Below are positions 46,401 through 58,741 of a stretch of 64,000 nucleotides of DNA, in pieces (the stretch's first letter is position 1; each line of letters opens with the position of its first letter). The DNA lies in NCBI GenBank assembly GCA_035041965.1, contig JAPYMA010000658.1:49780-113779 (forward strand), in the 5' to 3' direction. Source of the stretch: Anisakis pegreffii. Its lineage: Eukaryota; Nematoda; Chromadorea; Rhabditida; Anisakidae. The translations under genes and the position numbers were made by a program. The notes beneath the pieces were generated by a model. The model worked only from the letters and a program-made list of their open reading frames with translations, did not search any database and had not been told where the DNA came from.

Positions 46401-49077
46401 TAGTTTTTCTTCAGAACATTGAATCCTCGAGAGGAAACGCTCAAAAGAAATTGAGTTGACAAAGCGATTAGGTTTGTTTGAGGTTTTGCTTGATGACTCT
46501 GAATACTTTACCCGAGTAGAGATTCATGATAATATGACACTGGAGGTTAACTAATGCTAGTGAAAAGATGATCATGGGGAATGTACTGATGGATGTGATC
46601 TCATTGATTATGACAAGTGAGATGTTGAGTTATTATTGGTGCTTATCAAGTAAATGAGTGAGTCTGCTCATAGTGTAATGTTCAAGTTGACGATTAAATG
46701 GCCTGATGTGTGAATAACGAATAAAATAGTGACCGTGTCGGAGGGGCGGTCAAGAGCAGTGTTTTGTTGCGTTCTCGAAGTTCGTTTTCGACGTTCTGAA
46801 TCGAATTGAAGACTGCGGCTCGCTCGTGGCTTCTGTCGACGGAACAGCGCGATGAGACACGAGAGCATCCCTGAGCATTCAGCAATATTCTTTCTTGCTA
46901 TCAGCACCCATAATCACCACACATTTATATGCGTAGGCAAGACGCATGTTCTCATTTTTTGAATTTGGTGGAAAGAAGAAAAATGTCAAATTTTAGGAAA
47001 GTATCGCTCACATTTATCTTATAATCAGATAAATTTTAAATACTGAAGCAAGTTGCATGTAAAAAATTTGCGCTTGTAATTCAACTGCTTCTATTATGTG
47101 GTGACTCTAAAGAGTCGGTTGTTAAGGTTAGATCGAAACCTGATCAAAATCCATCTGTTATTCGTAGCAAACAGTGATAATTGCAAAGTTGTAAGAGAGT
47201 TATAATGTTTAAGTGATAATATCATCAATATGATAGCAGTGATAAAAAATGTCAACGAAAATTCTTTCACCTTTTCTGTTTCGTTTTCTTTCTCCGGATT
47301 GGCTAACGCTTGGCTGTCGGCGTTCGCCATTTGCAAATGAATGTCTGAAATGCGCAGAGTCAGGTGTTCTGATAATATTGTTTTGATCTTATCGCGGAAA
47401 CTTTTTTCGAGACTGATTTGGATCCCTATCCGAGAAATCGAGCAAGGCAGTATTGTGGCCTTTAAACCATTGTGATTGCCAACTCAAAGATCACAACAAA
47501 ATTCATATGCGCAGATGATTTCTCGTGCCAGTAACGTTAGCTATGTGAAAGGAAAGAAGGATAGCAATGAAAGAAGAACATTAATATTTAGGATAGTTCT
47601 GGTGATAGTAAAGAGCCATTAGCTCGTGGTGAGTTGTTTTACTCGCCGTTAAAATAGATAAACGAGAAATCACTTCACAAATCTCTCAAATTTTGTGGCT
47701 ATCAGCCTGGATTTGTGTGCACTAAGGCAGAGGAGATCTACCCACCTTCTGGGCAGTTGCTGGTGTTGTCGTTCGTGTTGATCCGAGAGAGAAGCGACTG
47801 CGGATGGGTGGTGTGGAGGAGAGACGTTTTTGTCCAGAGAGCAATTTTTTGAAATAATTCTTCTTGTTCGTTGAGTTGTTGGCTTTGTTGCTGGCTTGTG
47901 GTCGGTGTTTGGGTCGATGTCATTGGAATAATAGAGGATGATCGGCAGTTGGGATTGTTCGTAGTAGGTTTTGGATTTTGATGGTGAGTATGAACGAGAG
48001 GATGGGACATAGGCGAGTGGGTAAGATACTGGGGCTGAGGTGGTGCATTTGAGGATGTTGCCTGTCGACTTAGGGGCTTCGTTCTTGCGTTCATTTCGTT
48101 CATCAGCACTTCGCGAACGTCTTCAATCATATATTGTAAATTAATTTTCAAGTGGCGTTTAAGCGTCACAGATTTGTTCTGGACTCCGACGTGTTTAAGT
48201 GACACACTGAACTCTCAAGCTATCAAGTAGGATTGGACGGATAGTCACCGACAGAAACCATGAGAAGTTGATCAACTGGTGATCAATAAAGACTGAGTTT
48301 GGGTGGGTATTAATCGGAACCGATGGAATCTCGATGGTTACCTTATCGATGGACACAGAAACACTCTCTCTATCACCAGTTCTGCATAATGGAGTTGCGA
48401 AATTTAGTGCTTATGAATAGGGATCGTCACTTATCTTTTCAAATTCCGTAGTATCTCGCCAAGCTGATGGCTGCCAAATCATTCATTGCCATTATAACAA
48501 AATAAATCGCTTTGTTACGCCATTCACGAAGCAACACACTCTCAATTGTTCAGCTTAAGATTTCTGCTGCGATACCGAGGTGGTGCAGTGATTATCGTAC
48601 TCGCTGTTTACAATTAGCACAATCGGTGTATCAATTCATATGTTCAGTTATGAAAATGAAGTCAATTCATACTCTATGAATAAATCTTCGAGACTAGAAT
48701 TAGGCTTTTTCAGAAACTCGAGTTTCAATCCAATCCCACGAGCAGCTGTACAGTTCCGAGGATGGCAGAGCCCTCAATATCAGTAGTTGATCATAATGGA
48801 ACAAAGATGAGATTGTATCAAAATTTTGATGGAATCACCTAAAAAAGAAGCACCATTCGACGCTTGTGCAGTAATTTGCTGCAGAGACGAAGGGTCTTCG
48901 AAAGTAACTTTCTTACTGGCGGTTGTCACAGAACGACTGGTCGTTAGAGCTGCAGAGCTTCGAGGTACTTGATGAGTTCGATATCTGTCCGATGTTGAAG
49001 CGTTTGTTGCAGGTAGAGTAATACAGGGTAGCGGTGGAGTTGGAGGGCGAACTGATCGATTCGCCAGTATCATTGGC
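43462..49077 (-). CDS. Large minus-strand gene, at least five exons, Asn-rich C-terminal region (5' end unresolved)
   Basis: Exons on the minus strand, in transcript order, are 49077-48917, 48206-47746, 47344-47271, 46870-46734 and 44257-43462. Each junction is GT/AG and the phases (2, 1, 0, 2) agree exactly, giving at least 542 residues. No start codon was identified, so coding exons upstream of 49077 are likely. The second exon encodes VSLKHVGVQNKSVTLKRHLK and IEDVREVLMNEMNARTK, then a Pro/His/Gln/Thr-rich region. The fourth encodes a charged helix (SIQNVENELRERNK). The last encodes RRRLWKPSSLIRRRSTSDKN and then about 100 residues dominated by Asn from an AAY trinucleotide tract. I do not recognise the family; no membrane helix or signal peptide is visible in these exons. 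The intron at 46733-44258 contains MITE copy 4. Confidence 0.6.
43530..43880. repeat. Degenerate trinucleotide tract encoding poly-Asn
   Basis: A long ATT/GTT-rich tract on the + strand reads as AAT/AAC codons on the minus strand inside the last exon above. Because of its composition several frames stay open on both strands. The Leu/Ile-rich + strand frames here are not genes. Confidence 0.85.
44600..45353 (+). mobile_element. hAT-type MITE, copy 4, complete with perfect 8-bp target duplication
   Basis: The element starts CAGTGGTTCTCA and ends TGAGAACCACTG, an inverted repeat typical of hAT transposons. ATCTAGTT flanks it exactly on both sides (44592-44599 and 45354-45361). The 754-bp body matches copies 1-3 and carries the shared small frame at 45089-45277. 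There is no transposase, so mobility would depend on an enzyme encoded elsewhere. It sits in an intron of the minus-strand gene. Confidence 0.97.
45089..45277 (+). other. Conserved small open reading frame within the MITE family (62 aa)
   Basis: The frame encodes NEMNEKLAKENTFSDKSYES, a KNENPIK segment and SRVKKHHHNGVQSKYNNCMK. The counterparts in copies 1-3 (17168-17353 minus; 22972-23157; 32442-32630) are the same length, end at the same place and have no frameshift or internal stop. I do not recognise a transposase or other domain; it is Lys/Asn-rich and may be a relic of a longer gene. Confidence 0.45.
45362..46733. other. Rest of the long intron of the minus-strand gene
   Basis: A + strand frame at 45360-45668 has no family features. 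Nothing else is recognised. Confidence 0.4.
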
Positions 49078-52000
49078 CTGCAATTTAGGCTCTCGATTCA
49101 GCAGATCAAAACCAGATGATGCCCACAGTGAGATCAATCATACTGATAGTGAGTCAATTTATTATGAGTATGGTCACCGTTGGAAATGCTCAAATATGCA
49201 AATTTTACTCAAGATTGTAGCTAAAGCACATTCTGTAGTTATTCTCAATTGATTTGACTTAATCAGCTGTAGTCGTCACATACGATTTTAGAATCTATCT
49301 CATCGCAGACAATGCTTTTTAAAATGATTCGAATTTATGACGCGCTCGGATAACTGATGACTTCCTGAACCAACACTTGCAATCAGTTTTGAAGTATTCT
49401 TTGGAGACCACTTAAGAAGTTGCCTCGGAAGATGACTAATATAGCAAATCGATGCGAAACAACAGTGTCTGGCATCCAGCAAAATTTTTTCATCTAATTT
49501 CCTATTTTAAATACCGTATTGAGGGTTAAGAAATTGCATAAAATGAATCGCACTTCAAGCATATAAATCAATCGAAATGTGCTCAGCTAAACTAAGCGAT
49601 TAGAATCATTTTTTTGCAATGATGTAAAGGAACTCGTCGGCAATTGTTCAGTGCTAAAGGGCATGCAGCATCTTTGGGTATCTGTCGCAAACCGGAAAAA
49701 AAGAGTGTGCAGATGGCGTTATGAAGTGAAATGTGACGTTAGAGCGGTATTGTTGAATCAAATATGCGGAATACAGCTGAACTGAATGTGTTGAGATCAA
49801 GCCTGATAGCAAAAACAGTTGAGAAGAAATAATGAAGGAGAACAAGAAAATGCCAGCAAAAACCTTGGTAATAGACGATAATCATTCGATATACTCGACT
49901 GATTGGCTGCATCGAATAGATTTGTTCGTGTACGGTAACGTGGTGAATAGGATCGATGGTAACGTTTGTGCTGCGATCGTTCGAAGTTCACATTGGAAAC
50001 ATTCATCAGTGCAAAATAAAACGCCATTTTTCAAATTGAATTTGACGGATATCTTATGAGAATGTAATGGAAAGAATTGCTTATATTCCGTTGAAGCAAT
50101 AAAATGAGACCATTAAATTGTCTGTAAACAATTTCGAATCCAATTAAACTCCTGAAATGTATGGAGCGGTTTTTTGATGACTCAATTCATTTTATAACAC
50201 TTTCAAACGTTATATTCGCAAACGCTTCATTGGATGACGATGCAATATCGCGGATTCGCATTTTTAAACAGTCTCAATTAGCAATTTTTTTGAAACTGAA
50301 GTGGTTCGAAATTGCAGAGAAGACCTCGGCCTTAAATTTCAGAGGTTATCTGAACCTCAGCCTTACAGTTATCTGAACCCCTTAGTTAGATAAATCGTAG
50401 TCTTAAGCTCGAAGTTAATGTTGATCTATTGGAAAACAGTAGAGCATTCTGAATAGGCAGATCGAAAATGATGAAGAGTGAATTGCATTCGCATGATCAC
50501 TCCGCTGCACACACTATCAACTGAAACGTTACTATCATGGGTGAATGAGACATTTTCGGTAATAAAGGCCCGAACTACCTCTTCTCCAGAAATAAGAAGC
50601 AAAAGGGCAAAAACTGCTTCACTGCTATAAAATGCCTCCAGAACGAGACTGGAATGCACTTTCGTCCACGGCCATTTCGTTTGTGGAGCAGCACTAACCG
50701 TTTAATGAACATTTGAAATTAAAGCAATTAAATTTAAATTTCAGCTCAACCATTCCAATCGTATTTGCGTAATTCATGAGATCATGAAGCAATAATGACT
50801 ACTGGGAACCAGTATAATATTTCGACCGCGCATACGTAAGTAAATGATAAGTTTGATAATGATAAGTTCATAAATAAATGATATGATGAGTTCCAAAGAA
50901 GTAACATTGAATAGCACGATAAGAAGATATCTCAGGATAAGATCAAACTAAAATACGACTGAATAGAGTGGATAAATAGAGAAGAAGGCGAATAATCGAG
51001 CATTACAAACAAATCAGACATCTGAAATTTATGCTTGATATGGCTGTGATGCGAGAGACTGAATGAAATGTGCATTCATATTCAGCATTTGATTAAAATA
51101 TGCACATACATGTACATGACAGAGCTGAATTTAGGAATCTGCAGAAGATAAGATAAAGAATATAGCTAAATAACAAAACAGTTATGAAGAGCTCGTACAT
51201 ATAGGGTGGGACATGGCTGTGATCCATTTAGCCTTATCTCCTTGCACATAGTCGTCAATCGTGTGCATTCCAAACAGCGATTCTTAGCCCGTATTTTGTT
51301 GCTCGTCTTCATCAGTCCGCCCCATAGCCCAACAGTGGATTGAGTATTGGTATGTGGATGATGGCCGTAGAGACGGCAACCGGCAAAAGAAAGCATGTTT
51401 TCGAACATTCCAAGCATATACACTCATATAGTGTATCAAATCAAATTGATGATAACATTCTGAGCTGGGTCGGTCTCGGGAGAGTTGATTGGGAGGGATA
51501 AACAAATAGGAAATAGGATGCGAAGTTGAATAAGCTGTTATTTGCATTTTGACGTTATTGCTTCGACTAATTGCTCATCAATGCTAATCGATTCGCTTTT
51601 GTTACCTAAAAATTTAAGGAAATTTGAGTAATAAGACGGCAAGCATCGCGAAGATATTCGAATTAGAATGTTTCATAAAGTGGAAGATTGGGAAAAATTT
51701 CAGAATAAGGAGAATATGAAGGCTGCGATGGATATGCAAGGTTGAAGATATTGTCAACATATCTCTTCTCTTTCAGCTTCATCCTTCAACATTGCATTGG
51801 ATTCAAGAATTTTTCAGAATTGATGTAAATGATCTGTTTTTTTTTGCTATCTCAGAAAATTATTTCTCTGCGCGTTAGTTAATTTCAAAGTCGAATCGAC
51901 TCATACAAAAGAAACGGATACTTGAAGACGTGATTGCTTAAAGCTTATCTTGACCTTTGGTTTCCTACTTTGGATTTGAGCTTACATGCATCACTTGTCT

Positions 52001-52250
52001 GAACTTAAATCCAACGTACGAAGCAAAAGTGAATCGGTCTGAGTGAGATCTTCCGGATGAATCGGTGTTTCGGAAGGCATAGATGAATGAATAGGCGATT
52101 CAATGTGCCCTGATTATTGCATCTCACTAGGCTTTTCTCACTCGTCATCTCTTCCGACGAATGGAGGAATAATACGTTGTTGCAAGAAAAAATATGATAT
52201 TCATCAGAGATGACGTATATCAACTATAACGATAATGTTATTACTCATTT
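49078..52250. other. Probable 5' region of the minus-strand gene; no exon could be fixed
   Basis: A minus-strand segment near 50027-49860 (encoding NFERSQHKRYHRSYSPRYRT) has protein-like composition and a possible donor, but its phase does not fit the exon starting at 49077. Other frames (49034-49252, 50161-50376, 51166-51547) have no supporting feature. Confidence 0.3.
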
Positions 52251-52254
52251 GTTT

Positions 52255-52335
52255 ATAGACCCACTTTTTAAAATAGTCGACAACATGCAACATATACACT
52301 TTTCTAAAAGTAGAGGATCTGAGAAATCAGATGAT
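52255..52335 (-). repeat. Single partial unit of the dispersed satellite family
   Basis: CGACAACATGCAACATATAC, then TTTCTAAAAGTAGAGGATCTG, then GAAATCAGATGATTACTTC follow the order of the minus-orientation array A (1045-1785). It is an isolated, diverged fragment. Confidence 0.6.
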
Positions 52336-52950
52336 TACTTCTGCTGTTGTTATAATAGTGATAGTTAGTTCCATCACTGCTGTTATTTACCGTAATTTCA
52401 ATAAAATATTTTGAACTGATCTTTTTCTATTAGCCGTTATACATTATTTGCTATTTTGCTGTCATTAATCTTTACCAATCGAATCACAAAGAATTTTATT
52501 TAATAGCAATCAAGTTCATCAAAACATTCATAACATTACAATTTAAACACATCAATTATCACTAATTCGTGCACAAAAATTCGGCTAAGTTGAACAGCAT
52601 TCGTAGAGTCATTCGAATCGATCATCAAAATGTTAATAGGTCTTGTTTCCGCTATTAACAAATGAGATGATATAATTTGAATGAATCGATACAGAACACA
52701 GGAAACCGTAAGAAATTATAGTCACGTTATACACTACAAGATGCCCAAAACAACTATAAAGGCATCAGAAGAACGAGAACGCGCAAAAAACATCGAAAAA
52801 TGAAAGCCAGATAAGAAAAAATAGAAAAAAATTAATAGCAAAAAACATGAAGAGTAAAGAAAATTCCATTTCTCCTCACTTTTAATAAGCAACGGAAATA
52901 ATGCAGGCAAAGTGAATTGCCTGCCACAATAGCACAATAATAGTCCTCCT
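52336..52950. other. No recognisable feature
   Basis: AT-rich spacer with no supported gene or repeat. Confidence 0.4.
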
Positions 52951-52954
52951 TACT

Positions 52955-53145
52955 GAAGAGAACTGTGCGAGTTCTCTTCAATGCTAAAGGAACTATGCAA
53001 GTTCTGTTTTGCATTGAAGAAAACTGTGCCAGTTCTCTCCAATGCTAAAGAGAACTATGCAGGCTCTCTTTTACATTGAAGAGAACTGTGCGAATTCTCT
53101 CCAATGCTATAGAGAACTATGCAGGCTCTCTTTTGCACTGAAGAG
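52955..53145. repeat. ~68-bp tandem repeat of small hairpins
   Basis: The pattern AGAGAACTGTGC.AGTTCTCT, CAATGCTA, GAGAACTATGCAGGCTCTCT, TTGCA.TGAAG repeats nearly three times. Within each unit two short self-complementary motifs (AGAGAACT/AGTTCTCT and AGAGAAC/GGCTCTCT) can form hairpins. A tRNA-like segment follows directly. Confidence 0.85.
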
Positions 53146-53212
53146 GGATGGGACCGAACCACGGCCCGTCAAAATGGTAACAAGCAACGCTGCCACTGCG
53201 CCTTGAATACAC
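53146..53212 (-). repeat. tRNA-like fragment (pseudo-tRNA or SINE head)
   Basis: Read on the minus strand, GGCGCAGTGGCAG (53202-53190) matches an A box and GGTTCGGTCCC (53160-53150) a B box at normal tRNA spacing. The presumed acceptor strands do not pair, so it is not a functional tRNA. The A-box half resembles those in the array at 4.1-5.2 kb. Confidence 0.55.
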
Positions 53213-54004
53213 TTTAAATAAATTGGAAAAGAACTACTAGATAAATGTTAGGTTGAGAAAAAGAACTAACAGCCTCTCCCTTCCTTCCTTTTCCAAATTT
53301 TTCGAAAGCACGTAAAACGTGCTTATTCTGCATGAAAAAAAGAGAATTTTGACTGGAGTCGCTACCCAACCTCCCTCCCACATTTCTCACCACCCTCTCA
53401 ACCCAATATCTGCTCGGTACATACTCCCCCGTCCAGAAATCAGCCAACTTCATCCAGTCTCAAGCCAAATCGCACCCTTACCTCCCTGGCTTGAATAAAT
53501 CCAAATGAGTTCAATCCCACCCTCCCGCGATGGTTCTGTGGGTGAACATTACCGGAAAAGGGTCCTTTCCAGCCAAGCCGCTACCGGAAACACCAATGAA
53601 GTAGTTTATGGGTAATGGAGTGAACTGAAGGAATCGGAAGTTGACCGACTGAAACGGTCATCAAGGCCGAATCGCCCTTATGACCTTAACCGCATACGCA
53701 ATGTCATCTGCATATGGCTAGCTCCGCCTCATTTGCATATTTTCCTCCCCCTCTAGCCATTTCATTGCTCATTTCCAATTATTGAACAGGAATTTCGACT
53801 GAAATTCCGGATGTATGAAGGTGGATTTCTTATTATTTATCCGCCATTTTTTGTGGTAATTAACCACTTCATTATGTTTACTGATTCGCCCATTTTTTAA
53901 AAAATTATTCACCTCTTTTGAATGGTGTTTTGAGAGAATCAATGTCACAAATTGATTTACCTCATAGTACCATGATAATTTCTTTTTAGTCAATAGGTTC
54001 ATGC
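53213..54004. other. No recognisable gene
   Basis: Includes a C-rich patch (about 53350-53500), which is not linked to any exon I can support. Confidence 0.35.
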
Positions 54005-54114
54005 CTATAGTTAGCTGCCATTACAAGAAAATCAATTATAGTCATGTAAAATCAACTGCATAAAAGGCCTTACAATTGAAGGGGAGGGAGTTGCAATTAA
54101 GATGAAATTAAAGT

Positions 54115-54345
54115 GATTTCTTTCATTTTTTAAATTTTTTTTATTTTTTATTTATTTTTCTTATTTTTTAAATTTTATTTTTATTTATTTTTATTTTTAT
54201 TTTTTTCTTATTTCATTATTTTATTTTTATTTTTTTATTATTTATTTTTTCTTATTTTTTAATTCAATTTTTTTCTCATTTTTGTTTAATTTTTTTTTCA
54301 TTTTTTATATTTTCTCATTTTTCAATTCAACTTTTGTGTCTTATT
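54115..54345. repeat. T-rich low-complexity tract (TTTTTATTT type)
   Basis: About 230 bases of runs of T broken by single A or C. It resembles the tract at 62195-62345, and both are followed by 'TATTTCTTAATGTT' variants, which hints that the two tracts belong to related elements. Confidence 0.9.
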
Positions 54346-54714
54346 TCTTAATGTTATTTCCGGCATTGCTGATGAAGTCCTTGTAGATTTTTGATGATTG
54401 TCCATGACCATTTTATTTTCGTCCCGTTAGGCAGCTGCCACTGACCTCGAGGAATATTTTCGCATCCAATATGATTGAATATATCTGACCATACATATGA
54501 AGACACTGCTGTATTAGAACCCCATTTGAGGAGCTGGCATGCTTATCGCCTTATGACTCCCCTTCTAATAGTGGGGTTGATTAAGGTGCCCAACTTATCA
54601 ACATTATATTTTGGGGCACTTATTTCAACTGAGCAATCAGTTGAGTAATGAAATTTCCAGCAGTTTTGCAGTGTCTTTTGTAGTATAATTAACGTATGCA
54701 TTAGGCCCAATAAT

Positions 54715-54815
54715 AGGATGTAATATTAGGTAGTGACAGGTTGTTGTGACGGGCGTAATAGGTTGTAGGTTGTTATAATAGGTTTAATAGGTTGTAATAG
54801 GTCATAGGTTGTCTC
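54715..54815. repeat. Irregular tandem repeat of TAATAGGTTGTAGGTTGT type
   Basis: Short motifs AGGTTGT, TAATAGG and TAGGT recur many times over ~100 bases. They are not the nematode telomere repeat TTAGGC. The tract lies within the possible TIR element. Confidence 0.75.
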
Positions 54816-55585
54816 GCATACTTTTCCAACGGATTAAGCAGGTATTCCTCGGCCTCCGGTCCTTATTAAGTGGGTCAGTGGCAGCTAGCCTTCAGTGATG
54901 GATCCTCAGGTAAGTTTCAGCTGTCAGATGTTGTGATAGTAGTTGAAGTACTTCGGTTGTTGGGCTATAATATGACAGACAAGGAAACAATCATATGAAT
55001 GACAAACAAAATTCAACATCCATCTAAATGGAAGAGAACAATATTTTGCATAGCAATGAGATGAAATATTGCAGTCGAATCACTCTCAAAAATTCATACA
55101 AATGTGAAGGATGATAAAATTTTGCAAGTATATGAAAGAGAAGGATGATCTAAAGACTTGGAAACGATTAGAAAGCAATATTTGGTACAATAATAAGATG
55201 AAACACAATTTAGGAATTTCAAATAGCCATCGAACATTCTAAATACATCTATATCACGTGTCATTACATCATCCATAAAATTTGAAGCGATACATGGGAA
55301 AAATATCAAAAGTATATAATGTGTTGGCAGCTAACTATAGATATGAGTACCGCTTAGTTAATTAATATAGCTTAAACTTATTGTAGTTTAATTTCGTTTG
55401 CCACATTCATTTCATCCGTTTATGCAGATGACATTGCGTATGCGGTATTTAATCTATTTAACATTTAAGATCTTCCTCTTATCCAGAAGTATTCTTGCTG
55501 TTACTATTATCAGTATAGGTGCTGTTGAGATATTGTTAATATTTTTTATTCTCACACTCTCTGTTATCATCGTTCTATGTACCAT

Positions 55586-55672
55586 ATTTCTATGTACCTT
55601 TCGAGAGTGATTCGATTGTAACCCTTTGATCAAATGTTACAACCGAATCAATCTCGAAAGGTACATAGAAAT
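55586..55672. repeat. Inverted repeat, ~38-base arms
   Basis: ATTTCTATGTACCTTTCGAG and its reverse complement near 55652-55672 enclose further matching sequence (GTGATTCGATTGTAAC against GTTACAACCGAATCAA). The loop is about 10 bases. Confidence 0.85.
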
Positions 55673-55707
55673 AGTAAAGAAAATTCTTCGTTCTCCTCAT
55701 GACTGAT

Positions 55708-56004
55708 TTGCAACACATCCTCTCATATCCGAGCCCCCTTAATTATACCACATGAGTTGTTTTGTCCATAACTTGGCATTTGCTGTTCATATTTTCATAG
55801 TTGTTCTTCAAAGGTTTAGCAATCCCCACGTTGATTGCTTTAGGAAGCAGTTTTAGGTTCATCTTTATTTCGACATGGAATCGATTTATATTTTCGGACT
55901 TATCTATCTTCAGTTACTATCTGTATTAAATCCTTAGCAACAGTAAGGCTGTGCTTTGGACCCCATCACTGGAGGGGGTTCGCATATGAGAGGATGTGTT
56001 GCAA
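55708..56004. mobile_element. ~300-bp MITE-like element with ~30-base terminal inverted repeats
   Basis: The left end TTGCAACACATCCTCTCATA and the right end (its reverse complement, ending at 56004) agree almost fully for about 30 bases, down to the C-run (CCCCCT/AGGGGG). The centre shows no coding sequence. Similar TCTCCTCAT segments occur near both ends outside the repeat but not as an exact flanking duplication. Confidence 0.7.
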
Positions 56005-58740
56005 TCTCCTCATAAGGGCGATTCGTAGTATGATGGCCGTCTCATCCGGCCAACTTTCATATCCTTCAGTTCAACCCATCAGCCATGAACAACTCCGCTG
56101 ATGTCCCCGGGAGCAAATTGGCTGAAAGAATTCTTTCCCCATAATGTTTCCCATCCAAAACCGCCGAGAGAGGTTGAAAATATCCCCCATTCCAATTTAT
56201 TCAATGCCAAAGAGACAAGAGTGTGATTTTAAGCTTCGAGTAGGTCGAAATTTGTCGATCTCTAGGGCGGATAGGCGCATATAAAGGACAGAATTCAGTT
56301 TCGAGGAGTGGGAGTGAAGTAAGAGGCAAATTAGGTAGGTCCCGTCTAATCCTGATACCAAGGATTGGGGCAAAGAAGAGGTGGTAAAAAGAAGACTAAC
56401 AGTTGAAAATGAAGATTGACCTTTGATACGTCGGAGCGATGAGTTGACCACGAATCGCCTGTATTGTTATTCTCCTTGCATTGCCACTCCATTTGACCCC
56501 GTTCATTGTCACTCGTACCCTTAAAACTCTTCATTTAGGATGGCTTATATATAAGCATTCAATTGAATAACACGTACCCGTTAATCCAAAAATTCTGAGT
56601 TAGCAGTAGAACTCTGTATGCCTTTTCTGATTTCTGAATTAACTTCATAATGTTGAGAAATTTCCGCCGTAAGAAATTTTATGCCAAAGTGGATTATCTT
56701 GGAAAAAAAGTGTTTTAAAATGAAGTTATGCTTGCAAAAAAAACGAAATGAACTGCACGCAACGCGTCCAAATGATGACAATTGTAATTCTATTGTGCAC
56801 GTGCGCGTTATCATGTGAAAAAGCGAGAGTGCATGATTTCGAGAGCGTCTCTATTGTCAGCACATTTCGATGCGCGTAGTTTGCTCGTTGTAGTGATAAT
56901 GGCTAGAATGTAAGGCTTACTTGTTGATGTATAAATGGGGTGTTGAAGCTTCGAACTTTACCTTCCGATTCAACTGAGATCATCTCACCGACGTGACCAT
57001 ATTACAATTTAATTATTTATTTATCTATTTAATATATTATATTATTCAATCATTTATTGTCAGCGCTTCCTTCGTGGAATCAGTTCCGCTGACCATCAAT
57101 GTTTTGTTGACTATAAAATGTTGCGGAATTTCAGGAACGCCGCTCATGGTATGAAAAATTCGAGTGATTTCTGAATATCTGTCATCCATTTTTCTGTGTG
57201 CTTTTCATTGTTCAAGTTTTGCAAGTGTTGTATTTCTTTAATTGATATATTACCAATGTCATTTATTATATTGTATTTATTATATTGTTAAACTAATTAA
57301 TGATAAATTAATGTTATTAGTTAATTAATATATTTATTGTATTGTTAAAATTAAGTTAAGCTTATTGTCATTTTCATCGACATTCTTCGAACTGTCCTCA
57401 TTCCTGCTTGGATAGTTAATGTCGATGTTATTACGCTTTTGTTTTAGCCTCAGTTTTTCATATTGTTCACATTGAATTTTGTTGTGATATCAATAAACAA
57501 ATTCGATGATTCCAGTGAACGTTCTTGTTTGTACATGGCGAGTTTTGAAAGGTTATATCATTTGTGAATAACCTCATGAAATAAGCGTGCGCAAGATGAT
57601 TTCCATGAAGCAACAAATGAATTCACACTTCAAAAAACATTTCATATTTTTTTAGAATATCGCACATTTAATGCTGAGGTAATGCCTCTAATCGAAATTC
57701 AATGAATAAACTGTTCTGCATGATGTAGCAGCCACATCTTGAGACACGTTTCCAACAAAAATGTAATTGAGGGTTGGTCAGGTTTTTCTTGATGCGAGGA
57801 GACAATGAATACATTGGAGGTTGGACTACTCTTCAGGTTGCAACCTATTCATGATCGCATAACTTTTAGCACAAATCAAACAATCACGTGGAACAATTTA
57901 TAGGCAATTTTTATGTAATACTTTGACAATGAAATTTTCGTTATCAGGTGGTACTGCTGGAGAATATTATTGTTACATCAGTTTGCGAAAACATGAAGTC
58001 TGGATTGAGCCAACTAATTGGAGAAGACCTCTGATGGATCAAATAATTAGTCTTCAATGCAGCAAGCTCACTCGTTCGAACATTTGCCATTGAGAACGCT
58101 GATTTCACTAAGACACTGAGTATCACAGTTATGAACTGTTGTGCCATCTATCTTGAACATGAGATCCAGTGTTAAAATGATGTAGAATTAAGCTATCCAA
58201 ACATGATACTATAGGCGGATTGTAATAATAGCAATAGGCGGATTGAGATCTACGATTATGCTTCAAAACCGAGTGGAACGGGATTTTGCGGTCTTAGCAC
58301 AAGAATGACTGCATATGGTGAGCTGATTCGTGTTTCATCGTATTAAGGGCCTCATTCCGGTTCGATTGGTATGAAATTTGTGAAATTTTCAAAAAATGAC
58401 TCCATCGGCCGAAAATCCTGAAATGAGGATTTTTGCGATTTTGGGGTCTCAAGGGGCGGGTTTCCGTTGGTCCATCGGAATACTTCCTGCTATATTACTA
58501 CTCAGATGGTGAAGATCATCTAAAATCCGTTTAGACCGTCTTGAAATGTCAATCCGGAGTTGAGATATGATATCTCGAAAATCCCGATTTTGAGATCCTG
58601 AGGGGTATCATAAGGGTTTTTTCGCAGAAAACTTTTTTGCTCCTTTTTCGATAATTTTGGGACCGATCGACTCGGTTAGACGAATGGACCACGAGAAAGA
58701 CAAAAATATGGCATTTTGAGAGACGTGAGGCGAGAAAAAT
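56005..58740. other. No supported gene
   Basis: Minus-strand frames at 56197-56451, 56346-56534, 56581-56814 and 57944-58147 have no recognised features or phase-compatible partners. There is an AT-rich patch at 57000-57360 and nothing else of note. Confidence 0.35.
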
Positions 58741-58741
58741 G

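Larger units (their letters stand above)
54005..55340. mobile_element. Possible TIR element of ~1.3 kb with a nested second inverted repeat
   Basis: The 16-base CTATAGTTAGCTGCCA at 54005-54020 is an exact reverse complement of 55325-55340. A second pair lies inside: GGCAGCTGCCACTGACC at 54430-54446 against GGTCAGTGGCAGCTAGCC at 54873-54890. Both pairs share the core GGCAGCT. The interior contains a T-rich tract and TAGGTTGT repeats but no transposase. No target duplication was evident, so this may be a non-autonomous transposon or a composite. Confidence 0.5.

Noticed and set aside
48839..49073. Alternative frame of the first resolved exon on the minus strand (encodes PPTPPLPCITLPATNAS...)
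   Set aside because: It is longer, but its end phase does not fit the next exon. The other frame ends at a strong GTAAGA donor in the correct phase. A dual-use exon is not excluded.
54715..54815. Interstitial telomere repeat
   Set aside because: The motif is TAATAGGTTGTAGGTTGT-like and irregular, not TTAGGC.
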